From positions 1,488,001 to 1,552,000 of the forward strand of contig NZ_CP014224.1 of assembly GCF_001697185.1 (NCBI RefSeq): 64,000 nt of DNA. Reading direction: 5' to 3'. The stretch comes from Wenyingzhuangia fucanilytica. GTDB lineage: Bacteria > Bacteroidota > Bacteroidia > Flavobacteriales > Flavobacteriaceae. Made by a program: the position numbers and the translations under genes. The notes beneath the pieces are model-generated. The model was not told the DNA's origin and did not search any database. It saw only the letters and a list, made by a program, of their open reading frames with translations. This document shows, one piece after another, positions 44,444 through 52,366 of the stretch; position 1 is the stretch's first letter, and every line of letters starts with the position of its first letter.

Positions 44444-45016
44444 TTAATGTTTTAATGCTGGGTTTTTACCATATTCATAATCCGTTTTATTTGTCATAAG
44501 CCATTTATTTCCATCAACTTTCCAAACAATCAGCATTACTTTTTTGGTGTCTTCGTTAACCCAATATTCAGAACTGTTACCTGGTGATATTTGATCAACC
44601 CAATAAGAAACTTTAAACCCTTTATCACTTAGTTTTTTACGTTCCTCATTTATTTTAGCTGCATCTACAGGAGCTTGACCATCGTGATATTTTTCCCAAA
44701 TTTTATGAGATGCCTCTATCGCTTTTTGACACTTTGTAACTTCTGAGTTAGGTAATACTTCTGTAATCACTTTTTTCTTGTCAAATTTAATGGTTATACA
44801 ATTTTTAGTGGATTCGTTATACCAATCTTGTTTTTTACCAAACAAACTAGATCCACAAATTTCATAACCAAGATCGGATAGTTTTTCCTGTCCTTTTTCT
44901 AAGTCCATTTTAACAATAGATGTTACCTCTGTTGGAATTCCATCTTGGGCATTTACTTTGTTACTAGTAAGAAAACCAACTAAGGTTAACAGTAATAAAA
45001 ATTTTGTTGCTTTCAT
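44444..45016 (-). CDS. Small secreted protein with two related repeats, function unknown
   Basis: 190 residues with a clear signal peptide (KFLLLLTLVGFLTSNKVNAQ). The mature part contains two similar units. The first, about 42-95, has EKLSDLGYEICGSS... WYNESTKNCITIKFD. The second, about 127-180, has KKLSDKGFKVSYWV... YWVNEDTKKVMLIVW. Both run K-L-S-D-x-G-(Y/F), then about 20 residues, then W-x-N-E-x-T-K-(N/K). The first repeat has two extra Cys. I do not recognise the family; the pattern is vaguely PepSY-like. It is monocistronic, with strong terminators on both sides. Periplasmic or secreted. Confidence 0.75.
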   Translation of the reverse strand: MKATKFLLLLTLVGFLTSNKVNAQDGIPTEVTSIVKMDLEKGQEKLSDLGYEICGSSLFGKKQDWYNESTKNCITIKFDKKKVITEVLPNSEVTKCQKAIEASHKIWEKYHDGQAPVDAAKINEERKKLSDKGFKVSYWVDQISPGNSSEYWVNEDTKKVMLIVWKVDGNKWLMTNKTDYEYGKNPALKH

Positions 45017-45423
45017 TTTTCTGATATTTAAATTATTAATTTTTTGTTCTTAAACTATTATTGTGATTTGATATTTATGTGTTTGTAGTAGATATAACTA
45101 AGATGATGAAGCATATAAATGTTGTTAAATATATATGAATAGTTTTTTTGATGTGTGGTCTGTACTAAAGTAAGATTTTTTATCACAAGTTTTAACTCCT
45201 AATTTATAATTTAAAGTTATGTTAATACGTTTAGGGATTATATGACGTTTATCATATTGTTCTTTTATGCTTATTCATGTTATATTTTCCTCAGAAAAAT
45301 TAGTTTTAACTGTTACTAAAAAAAACTCTTAATGATTAAAACCATTAAGAGTTTGCTTTGTACAGTATTATATTTTGAACTAGGAAATATAAATTAGGAC
45401 AATGATGTTGTTTTAATACTGAA
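45017..45423. other. 407-nt intergenic gap
   Basis: AT-rich, with no coding frame that can be supported. It contains the terminator of the orphan sulfatase (45323-45354) at its high-coordinate end. The remainder is presumably the promoter region of the 190-residue protein gene, but no convincing elements were found. Confidence 0.5.
45312..45354 (-). terminator. Terminator after the orphan sulfatase
   Basis: AAACTCTTAATG (45323-45334) pairs perfectly with CATTAAGAGTTT (45343-45354), loop 8 nt. On the minus strand a T8 run follows. Confidence 0.9.
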
Positions 45424-46803
45424 TTATTTTATTCTAGAGGCTTCTGCTTGTAAAGCATCAAAAGCATTTTGTTCTTCATCACTTAAATTCCCATCATATA
45501 AATTGATTGTTTCTGCATAATCATTCATCACATCAAACAAATAACTTTCCTGAAGGTCTTCATTATAGATTAATTTATATTGATGATTTCTAACGGTATA
45601 TCCTCCAAAAGAAGGACCGTTTGCAAGTACTTCGCTAAAAGAAAATTGTCTAGCATGTTTAATACTTTGGCTAAGCAAAGGTTTAAAAGAAATACTTTCG
45701 TTTATATCGTGATTTGTAACATTACAAATGTCTGCAATGGTAGCAAATAAATCGGTGGTTTGAATTAATGAATCATCACTTTCATTTTTTCTAGAAACAT
45801 TGGCACCAGCAACAATTAAAGGAATATTTACGCCTCCGTTATATAAAGAACCTTTGGCTTTTCCTCTGCTAAAAGGACTTTGTGCTACTTGAGAGGGCGT
45901 TCCGTTATCACCAACAAAAATAATTGTTGTATTGGCTAATTCATCAGGTGGAATACTGTTTAACAATCGTCCTATTTCAGTATCCATAGCTTCTAGCATT
46001 TGTATATACATGTCTAAAGTGCTACTCCCTTCGTGAGTATATAAACTTTCATCTTTGGGTGTGTGAAAAGTTGAATGTGCAGCATTATATGCCAACCAAC
46101 AAAACCATGGTTCTGTTTGGTTGTTAATCCAATCAATGGCATAGTCTGTATAAGCAGTGGTTCCATAATAATTTGTAATACTAGTATTGATACCATCTTC
46201 TTGTAAAGTCCAATTGTAATAATCGTTTAATCCACCTCTTGTGTTTCCTTTATAACTATCAATTCCTAATTTTTCAGGGTCGCTAGAGTTTGTAGACAAA
46301 TGCCATTTTCCTAACAAAGCAGTTGCATAAGGAGTGGTTCCATTGTTGTTGATAAAAGTTTGTAGGCTAGTTTCATTTAGGTTAATAACATCTCCTGGGG
46401 ATAACATATTTGTAGAAACGGCATGTTTTCCTGTTAAAATACTTGCACGAGTTGGCGTACAAAGTGGATAAGCCCAAGCGTTGTTAAATCTTACCCCATT
46501 TTGTGTGAGATGATCTAAATTTGGCATGGTAGGTTTTATACTACTTAACAGTGTTGCATAAGGTGTAGCATCCATTCCCATATCATCGGCAATAATTAAT
46601 AAAACATTTGGCTTTTGTACGTTTTGATGGTAAGTAAATAAAGTGTCTTTTTCTTCTGAAACATCAATGTTATCTACCATAATATCATTAGCAGAAGCAC
46701 TACAGCTAGTGGCAAAAAATATAAAATAACAGGTAATGATAAAGATAATTATAAATTGAACCTGTATAAAAATGTGTTTTTTCTTTTTATTAAATTTTAC
46801 CAT
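45424..46803 (-). CDS. S1 family sulfatase, lipoprotein, outside the PUL
   Basis: A 459-residue sulfatase with a long hydrophobic N-terminus ending ATSC (Cys34), so probably a lipoprotein. Metal ligands IIADDMGMD are at 70-78. The activation motif CTPTR is at residues 115-119, with RASILTGKHAVS after it. LLGKWHLS, WFCWLAYNAAHSTFHTP and FVGDNGTPSQVAQSPFSRGKAKGSLYNGGVNIPLIV are further family motifs. It stands alone, about 25 kb from the PUL sulfatases, with its own terminator. Its start codon is 90 nt from the divergent D-lactate dehydrogenase-like gene. The substrate is unknown. Confidence 0.88.
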   Translation of the reverse strand: MVKFNKKKKHIFIQVQFIIIFIITCYFIFFATSCSASANDIMVDNIDVSEEKDTLFTYHQNVQKPNVLLIIADDMGMDATPYATLLSSIKPTMPNLDHLTQNGVRFNNAWAYPLCTPTRASILTGKHAVSTNMLSPGDVINLNETSLQTFINNNGTTPYATALLGKWHLSTNSSDPEKLGIDSYKGNTRGGLNDYYNWTLQEDGINTSITNYYGTTAYTDYAIDWINNQTEPWFCWLAYNAAHSTFHTPKDESLYTHEGSSTLDMYIQMLEAMDTEIGRLLNSIPPDELANTTIIFVGDNGTPSQVAQSPFSRGKAKGSLYNGGVNIPLIVAGANVSRKNESDDSLIQTTDLFATIADICNVTNHDINESISFKPLLSQSIKHARQFSFSEVLANGPSFGGYTVRNHQYKLIYNEDLQESYLFDVMNDYAETINLYDGNLSDEEQNAFDALQAEASRIK

Positions 46804-46893
46804 GGTGTATTGTTTTTTACTAAAACAAGAAACTTTTGTTTTACCCTACCATTAGATAAAGAAATCTCATTCCATTTCTTTATTTTTAAACTC

Positions 46894-49797
46894 ATGAAAA
46901 AATCACTAAAAAAACTGAATAAAAGCTTAGAAGGAAATCTTTTAACAGATAAGCTACACAAAAATATTTATGCAACTGATGCATCGGTATATAGAAAAAT
47001 TCCTGTTGGGGTAGCTTATCCTAAGTCTAAGAGTGATTTAAAACGTATTATTGCTTTTGCCAATAAGCACAACACAACTTTAATTCCACGTACTGCCGGA
47101 ACTTCTTTGGCAGGGCAATGTGTGGGTGATGGATTGGTGGTAGATGTTTCTAAATATTTTACACAAATCTTAAATTATAACAAAGAGCTAAAACAAATTA
47201 CTGTTCAGCCAGGAGTAATTCGCGATGATTTAAATCGTTATGTACAAGCAGATGGTTTGTTTTTTGGTCCTAATACTTCTACGGCTAACAGATGTATGAT
47301 AGGAGGAATGGTGGGGAACAATAGCTCTGGAACTACTTCTATTAGATACGGAGTTACTCGCGATAAAATCATCCGTTTACAAACCATTTTAAGTGATGGG
47401 AGTGAAGTGGCTTTTGAGGCTATAAATGCCGATGATTTTAAACAAAAAGCAACGTTAGATTCTGTTGAAGGAAATATTTATAAAATGATCTTAAATCAAT
47501 TTTCTAAAGTTGATGTTCAGCAAGAGATTGTTAAGGAATTTCCTAAAATGGATATCCATAGAAGAAATACAGGATATGCTATTGATGAATTGCTAAAGTT
47601 TGAATTGTTTGGAGGAACAGAAAAAACAATTAATCTGGCAAAAGTCTTGTGTGGTAGCGAGGGGACTTTGGCTTTTACTACCGAAATTACTTTGCAGTTA
47701 GATGATGTTCCCCCTACAAAAAACATAATGGTGGCTTCGCATTTTAACTCAGTTCAAGAGTGTATGGAATCTGTGGTGATAGCCATGAAGCACAAATTGT
47801 ACAATTGTGAATTGATGGATAAAATCATTTTAGATTGTACCAAATCTATACGTTCTCAACAAGAAAATAGAACTTTTTTAGAAGGAGATCCTGCCGCTAT
47901 TTTGATGTTAGAAGTAGCTTCTGATACGATGGGAGATGCCCAAAAGCAAGCGGATGCTCTAATAGCAGATTTAGAAAATCATGGGTTTGGATATGCACAT
48001 CCTAAAATTGTTGGAGACAAAATAAATGGCATTCACGATTTGCGTAAAGCTGGTTTAGGGGCTTTGGGGAATTTAATTGGTGATAAAAAAGCAGTAGCTT
48101 GTATAGAAGATACCGCGGTAAGTTTAGCAGACTTGCCTAATTTTATTGCTGATTTTTCTAAAATGATGAATGAATACAACCAACAAGCAGTGTATTATGC
48201 ACATGCTGGAGCTGGAGAAATTCATTTGCGTCCTATTTTAAATTTAAAATCAGAAAATGATGTGGTGTTGTTTAGAACCATTACCACAAGAGTGGCGCAA
48301 TTGGTAAAACAATACAAAGGATCTTTAAGTGGTGAACACGGTGATGGAATTGTGAGGGCAGAGTTTATTCCAATGATGATTGGTGAAGAAAACTATGCAC
48401 TGATAAAAGAATTAAAAGAAACTTTTGATCCTCATTATATTTTTAACAAGGGAAAAATTATCAATCCATTTTCTATGGATAAATCTTTGCGTTACGAAGT
48501 CAATAGGGTAGAACCACAAATTACTACTTTAATGAATTTTACCGATAACCAGGGAATTTTACGTTTGGCAGAACAATGTAACGGATCTGGAGATTGCAGA
48601 AAATCTGTAGCTGCAGGAGGAACCATGTGTCCTAGTTACAGAGCAACCAAAAACGAAAAAGATACTACTAGGGCAAGAGCCAATGCTTTAAGAGAAGTGT
48701 TGACCAACAATAAAACCGACAACAAGTTTGATGATGAAACTTTAAAAGAAGTTTTTGACTTATGCATCAGCTGTAAGGCTTGTGCTAGTGAGTGCCCAAG
48801 TAATGTAGATGTGTCGGCTTTAAAGGCAGAATTTTTATATCAATATCAAGAGAAAAACGGCTATTCTTTTAGAAACAAATTGTTTGCAAAAGTAAACAAC
48901 ATCAATCAGCAACTTACAGTAGTTAGTGGTTTCATCAATATGTTTAGCAATACTTTATTGGCTAAAAAAGTATTGGGAATTAGCACCAAAAGAACTTTGC
49001 CAAGTTTAAAAAGATTTACACTAACGCAGTGGATTCAAAACAACTACGAAAAATTACAACTGAAAAATCCAATTAAAAAAATTTATTTTTTTAATGATGA
49101 ATTCACCAATTATTACGATGTAGAAATAGGAATTGATGCGTTGGAGTTGTTACATCAATTAAATTATCAAGTGGTGTTTTTAGAACATGAGCAAAGTGGT
49201 AGGGCTTTGATATCTAAAGGATTTTTAAAAGAAGCCAAAGAAGTTGCCAATACAAACGTTGAAATTTTTGGTCAAGTACTTGATGAAAATCACAGTTTGA
49301 TAGGGGTAGAACCCTCTGCTATTCTAACTTTTAGAGATGAATACTTAAGACTCTGTGATGATATTGATTTGGCTAAAAAAACAGCAAAACATGTTTTGGG
49401 TATTGAAGAGTTCATCAGTAAAGAAATAGCACTTGGAAATATAGTTGCTAATGCTTTTACCAAAGAAGATAAAAATGTTAAGATTCATGTGCATTGTCAT
49501 CAAAAATCTTTAAGTACTAGCAAACATACTTTTGACATGTTAAATATAGTCCCTAATTACAAGGTTACCGTTTTAAACACTGGTTGTTGTGGTATGGCAG
49601 GTTCTTTTGGGTATGAAGAAGAACATTACGAGGTGAGTATGCAAATGGGAGAAGATACTTTGTTTCCTAAACTAAGAAATTTAGAGGCAGAAAGTTTAAT
49701 TGTAGCTTCTGGAACCAGTTGTAGACACCAAATAAAAGACGGAACACAAAAAGAAAGTTTGCATGCTGTTTCGGCATTAAGACAAGCTTTGATTTAG
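46894..49797 (+). CDS. FAD-binding and (Fe-S)-binding oxidoreductase, D-lactate dehydrogenase-like
   Basis: 967 residues from the ATG at 46894 (MKKSLKKLNKS). The frame extends upstream to 46756 but overlaps the start of the divergent sulfatase and has no conserved sequence. Domains: PCMH-type FAD-binding (IPRTAGTSLAGQCVGDGLVVDVSKY, GGMVGNNSSGTTSIRYG), FAD-oxidase C-terminal domain (HAGAGEIHLRP, SGEHGDGIVRAEF, NKGKIINP), two 4Fe-4S ferredoxin motifs (CNGSGDC... and CISCKACASECP) and a CCG domain (NTGCCGMAGSFGYE). This matches the long Dld/YdiJ-type enzymes that oxidise D-lactate or D-2-hydroxyglutarate and reduce quinone. Confidence 0.88.
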   Translation: MKKSLKKLNKSLEGNLLTDKLHKNIYATDASVYRKIPVGVAYPKSKSDLKRIIAFANKHNTTLIPRTAGTSLAGQCVGDGLVVDVSKYFTQILNYNKELKQITVQPGVIRDDLNRYVQADGLFFGPNTSTANRCMIGGMVGNNSSGTTSIRYGVTRDKIIRLQTILSDGSEVAFEAINADDFKQKATLDSVEGNIYKMILNQFSKVDVQQEIVKEFPKMDIHRRNTGYAIDELLKFELFGGTEKTINLAKVLCGSEGTLAFTTEITLQLDDVPPTKNIMVASHFNSVQECMESVVIAMKHKLYNCELMDKIILDCTKSIRSQQENRTFLEGDPAAILMLEVASDTMGDAQKQADALIADLENHGFGYAHPKIVGDKINGIHDLRKAGLGALGNLIGDKKAVACIEDTAVSLADLPNFIADFSKMMNEYNQQAVYYAHAGAGEIHLRPILNLKSENDVVLFRTITTRVAQLVKQYKGSLSGEHGDGIVRAEFIPMMIGEENYALIKELKETFDPHYIFNKGKIINPFSMDKSLRYEVNRVEPQITTLMNFTDNQGILRLAEQCNGSGDCRKSVAAGGTMCPSYRATKNEKDTTRARANALREVLTNNKTDNKFDDETLKEVFDLCISCKACASECPSNVDVSALKAEFLYQYQEKNGYSFRNKLFAKVNNINQQLTVVSGFINMFSNTLLAKKVLGISTKRTLPSLKRFTLTQWIQNNYEKLQLKNPIKKIYFFNDEFTNYYDVEIGIDALELLHQLNYQVVFLEHEQSGRALISKGFLKEAKEVANTNVEIFGQVLDENHSLIGVEPSAILTFRDEYLRLCDDIDLAKKTAKHVLGIEEFISKEIALGNIVANAFTKEDKNVKIHVHCHQKSLSTSKHTFDMLNIVPNYKVTVLNTGCCGMAGSFGYEEEHYEVSMQMGEDTLFPKLRNLEAESLIVASGTSCRHQIKDGTQKESLHAVSALRQALI

Positions 49798-49882
49798 TCT
49801 AAAAACTATAAAACATAAAGTGTTCAAGAAGCTTGTGTTAATCTTTGCAAAAGCATAGTTGAGGATTCTTTACAAAACAGGG

Positions 49883-49901
49883 CCACTGAGCGGAGTAGAA
49901 G
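49883..49901. repeat. Degenerate flavobacterial intergenic repeat
   Basis: CCACTGAGCGGAGTAGAAG is a close match to the CTGAGCGGAGTCGAAG-type repeat that I remember as common between genes in Flavobacteriaceae. A single copy was seen here, inside the 138-nt gap before the TfoX-N gene. This is from memory and unverified. Confidence 0.45.
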
Positions 49902-49935
49902 AGTAGTCTATCATATTTATAAAACAGAATTTAAC

Positions 49936-50283
49936 ATGGCATACGATACCTATTTAGAAGAAAGAATTACCAGAGTTTTAAAAGGTAAAAACATTGTTTT
50001 TAACGCTAAAAAAATGATGGGTGGTTTGTGCTATATGGTTGATGATAAAATGTGTTTTGGAATTGTGAAGGAACAATTCATGGCAAGGATCGGTACAGAT
50101 TTTTATCCTTTCGCATTAGAAATGAATCATGTAAATGAAATGAATTTTACAGGACGTGCCATGAAAGGTTATGTGTTTATTGATGCCGATGGTTTAGATA
50201 CTGAAGAACAATTAGCGTTTTGGATTCAGAAATGTTTAGACTTTAATCCTTTGGCTAAAAGTTCTAAAAAGAAGAGATCTTAA
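49936..50283 (+). CDS. TfoX N-terminal domain protein
   Basis: A 115-residue single-domain protein. RVLKGKNIVFNAKKMMGGLCYMVDDKMCFGIV, MARIGTDFYPFALEMNHVNEMNFTGRAMKGYVFI and LAFWIQKCLDFNPLAK fit the TfoX_N fold. In gamma-proteobacteria Sxy/TfoX promotes competence gene expression, but free-standing TfoX_N proteins in Bacteroidota have no established role. The lysine-rich C-terminus is short. No operon partner. Confidence 0.8.
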   Translation: MAYDTYLEERITRVLKGKNIVFNAKKMMGGLCYMVDDKMCFGIVKEQFMARIGTDFYPFALEMNHVNEMNFTGRAMKGYVFIDADGLDTEEQLAFWIQKCLDFNPLAKSSKKKRS

Positions 50284-50460
50284 TTTATACCATTAATCTT
50301 TATTCCATGATTAATAAAAGGTAGTGGAATTGGGTGTTATATTCTGTTGTTAATAGATATAGAAGGTTTGTTTTATACACTTAAACCTGTATTAAAATTG
50401 GTAAATTTGATTGTTAAACCTAATGTTTTTAAATAGGATCTTCATTACAAAACATAGTCT

Positions 50461-50823
50461 ATGAAACAAGTAGTTATTATTTTAGTTTGTTTACTTATAG
50501 GAGAATTGATTGTCTACCTTACTGGAGTCAAATTACCTTCAAGTATTATAGGGATGTTATTATTAACACTTTCTTTACAATTGGGTTGGGTAAAAATAGC
50601 TACAGTTAGCGGAATTTCTTCTTTTTTAACCCAAAATATGTCTTTCTTTTTTGTGCCTCCAGGTGTGGCTATTATGTTGTATTTGGATGTGATTCAAACT
50701 TCTTTTTGGTCTATACTAATTGCTTCTTTGGTTAGTACTATTTTGGTTTTAGCTATTACTGGTTGGACACATCAATTGTTTATTGATAACAAAAGTGTGG
50801 TACAGAAAAAAACAAACAAATAG
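50461..50823 (+). CDS. lrgA: CidA/LrgA family membrane protein
   Basis: 120 residues with four predicted transmembrane helices. VKLPSSIIGMLLLTLSLQLGWV and FVPPGVAIMLYLDVI are the conserved LrgA/CidA segments. Family members are holin-like proteins associated with murein hydrolase control or, in other bacteria, with pyruvate/glycolate export. The partner LrgB gene starts 9 nt downstream, so the two form an operon. A TAAATTTG octamer at 50402-50409 could be its -7 promoter element, without a good -33 match. Confidence 0.88.
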   Translation: MKQVVIILVCLLIGELIVYLTGVKLPSSIIGMLLLTLSLQLGWVKIATVSGISSFLTQNMSFFFVPPGVAIMLYLDVIQTSFWSILIASLVSTILVLAITGWTHQLFIDNKSVVQKKTNK

Positions 50824-50832
50824 AAATTAGCT

Positions 50833-51540
50833 ATGGCACGTTTTTTTGAAAATGACATATGTATTGTAACCTTAACTTTTGTCGCGTTTTTTGTGGCTCA
50901 ACTTATTCAGAAAAAGACTCGAATCATTTTGTTAAATCCCATTTTGGTTGCCATCATTATGATTATTTCTTTTCTTTTTATTTTTAAAATTGATTTTGAA
51001 GTCTACCACAAAGGAAGTAGATTGATTGAGTTTTTCTTAAAACCAGCAATTGTAGCCTTGGGAGTTCCTTTGTATCAACAATTAGGTAAAATTAAAAAAC
51101 AAGCAGTGCCTATATTGGTTTCTCAATTGGTAGGTTGTTTGGTAGGAGTAGTCTCTGTAGTATTGATTGCCAAATGGATGGGGGCCCCTAGAGATATTAT
51201 TTTGTCTTTAGCACCAAAATCTGTTACCACACCTATTGCCATGGAAGTTTCTAAAACCATTGGAGGTATTCCGCCTTTAACTGCATCAGTAGTTATTTTG
51301 GTTGGAATTTTTGGTTCTATTTTTGGTTATGGAATTATGAAGTTTAGCCGAGTAAAAAGTACTCTTGCTCAAGGAATTTCTATGGGAACTGCAGCTCATG
51401 TAGTAGGGACCTCTAAATCTATGGAGATTAGCGAAAATTATGGTGTGATGTCTAGTATAGGACTTATAGTTAATGGAATTTTAACCGCTTTGTTAGCTCC
51501 ATATATTTTACAATTATTACATTATTGTGACTTGTTTTAA
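50833..51540 (+). CDS. lrgB: LrgB/CidB family membrane protein
   Basis: 235 residues with about seven hydrophobic segments. FLKPAIVALGVPLYQQLGKIKKQAVPILVSQLVG, LAPKSVTTPIAMEVSKTIGG and MGTAAHVVGTSKSMEISENYGVMSSI are the LrgB signature. It is made together with the LrgA-like protein 9 nt upstream. In plastids and some bacteria LrgAB-type proteins move glycolate or pyruvate. Whether that holds here is unknown. No stem-loop terminator lies immediately after the stop; the nearest T-run structure ends about 250 nt downstream. Confidence 0.9.
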   Translation: MARFFENDICIVTLTFVAFFVAQLIQKKTRIILLNPILVAIIMIISFLFIFKIDFEVYHKGSRLIEFFLKPAIVALGVPLYQQLGKIKKQAVPILVSQLVGCLVGVVSVVLIAKWMGAPRDIILSLAPKSVTTPIAMEVSKTIGGIPPLTASVVILVGIFGSIFGYGIMKFSRVKSTLAQGISMGTAAHVVGTSKSMEISENYGVMSSIGLIVNGILTALLAPYILQLLHYCDLF

Positions 51541-51678
51541 ATTTCACCAATCATTCTGTTTTTTATAAATTGATTATAAAAGAATTAATACTCCTCAAAA
51601 GAAGGTTTTATAAAGTACTCAAACAGGGTTTTTAAACATCCCAAAACTTTATGATATATGGAGGAAGTCATCCAAATT

Positions 51679-51789
51679 AAAAAGCAACGTTTCTCTTAAA
51701 CAACTGAAACGTTTCTTTTGTACAACTGCAACGCTCCTCTTTGTAAAGAGGAGCGTTGCAGTTAAGTAAAAGTAAAGGTGCTTTTTTTT
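51679..51789 (+). repeat. Imperfect tandem repeats folding into a 19-bp hairpin with outer stem and T-run
   Basis: Units beginning GCAACGTTTCTCTT (51684), CAACTGAAACGTTTC (51701) and CAACTGCAACGCTCC (51723) are related copies. The last forms one arm of a perfect 19-bp stem, 51724-51742 with 51745-51763, separated by only 2 nt. AAAAAGCA (51679-51686) can pair with TGCTTTTT (51779-51786), and a T run follows. It could be a distant terminator for lrgAB, a structured RNA, or a small mobile repeat. Confidence 0.7.
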
Positions 51790-51882
51790 ATTGCAAAGGT
51801 TGAATTTTTTTAAGCTGATAGAAAGTACTTTTTTTAATTAAATTAATGCAATAGAGTGGAAAGAACAACTCAAAAATTATCT

Positions 51883-51912
51883 TGACTAAGTAAATTGATT
51901 TACTTAGTTTAG
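51883..51912 (+). promoter_or_regulatory. Promoter with palindromic operator upstream of the Nudix-helicase operon
   Basis: TTG (51883-51885), a 19-nt spacer and TAGTTTAG (51905-51912) match the Bacteroidota promoter form TTG-N17-23-TAnnTTTG with one mismatch. A perfect inverted repeat CTAAGTAAAT-N2-ATTTACTTAG occupies 51886-51907, lying between the two elements and touching both. A protein bound there would block RNA polymerase, so repression is the natural reading (inference). Confidence 0.6.
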
Positions 51913-51913
51913 T

Positions 51914-51930
51914 TAATCAGTTTCTGATTA
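51914..51930 (+). promoter_or_regulatory. Second inverted repeat near the predicted transcription start
   Basis: TAATCAG-N3-CTGATTA, a perfect 7-bp repeat, lies 2 nt after the predicted -7 element and 41 nt before the Nudix start codon. It could be an additional operator half or a short RNA hairpin in the leader. Confidence 0.45.
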
Positions 51931-51970
51931 GTTCTGTAGCTGATTTCCAGATTAAATTCCCTTAAATTAA

Positions 51971-52366
51971 ATGAAGAAAATAGAAGTAGTTGCAGCAATC
52001 ATCCATTTTGAAGATGAAATTTTATGTGTTCAACGAGCAGAAAGTAAATTAGATTATATTTCTGAGAAATTTGAATTTCCTGGAGGTAAAATTGAAAAGG
52101 GAGAAACTAAAGAAGAAGCATTGGCTAGAGAGTTAACTGAAGAACTAGACATTAAGCCTGTGATTAAAGATTTGTTTTTGACGGTTGTACATACTTATCC
52201 AGATTTTGAAATAACAATGCACAGTTTCAACTGTATAACAAATTCTAAAAAAATAAAGTTGAAAGAACATATTTCAGCACAATGGTTAAAAAATGATAAT
52301 CTAAGTCATTTAGATTGGGCTGCTGCTGATTTACCAATAGTTTCAAAATTAATTGATAATGAATAA
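51971..52366 (+). CDS. MutT-like Nudix hydrolase
   Basis: 131 residues. The Nudix box G39-x5-E45-x7-R53-E54-L-x-E57-E58 is complete (GGKIEKGETKEEALARELTEELDI region), with Asp in the variable second-last position as in many (d)NTP pyrophosphohydrolases. VVAAIIHFEDEILCVQRAESK and FEFPGG also match MutT/CTP-pyrophosphohydrolase-like enzymes. It would hydrolyse a nucleoside triphosphate such as 8-oxo-dGTP or a modified CTP. The stop codon overlaps the helicase start by 8 nt (52359-52366), so the two proteins are translationally coupled and likely work together. Confidence 0.9.
   Translation: MKKIEVVAAIIHFEDEILCVQRAESKLDYISEKFEFPGGKIEKGETKEEALARELTEELDIKPVIKDLFLTVVHTYPDFEITMHSFNCITNSKKIKLKEHISAQWLKNDNLSHLDWAAADLPIVSKLIDNE

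Larger units (their letters stand above)
51541..51970. other. 430-nt gap: structured repeats, then promoter/operator of the Nudix-helicase operon
   Basis: The gap between lrgB and the Nudix gene contains three imperfect repeats with a 19-bp hairpin (51679-51789), a promoter with an embedded palindrome (51883-51912) and a second inverted repeat (51914-51930). Each is listed separately. No gene was recognised in it. Confidence 0.7.

Noticed and set aside
46756-46893. N-terminal extension of the D-lactate dehydrogenase-like protein
   Set aside because: It overlaps the divergent sulfatase start, is rich in Phe without conserved motifs, and a better ATG is at 46894.
51679-51763. CRISPR-like array
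   Set aside because: Only three imperfect units with no equal-length spacers and no cas genes nearby.
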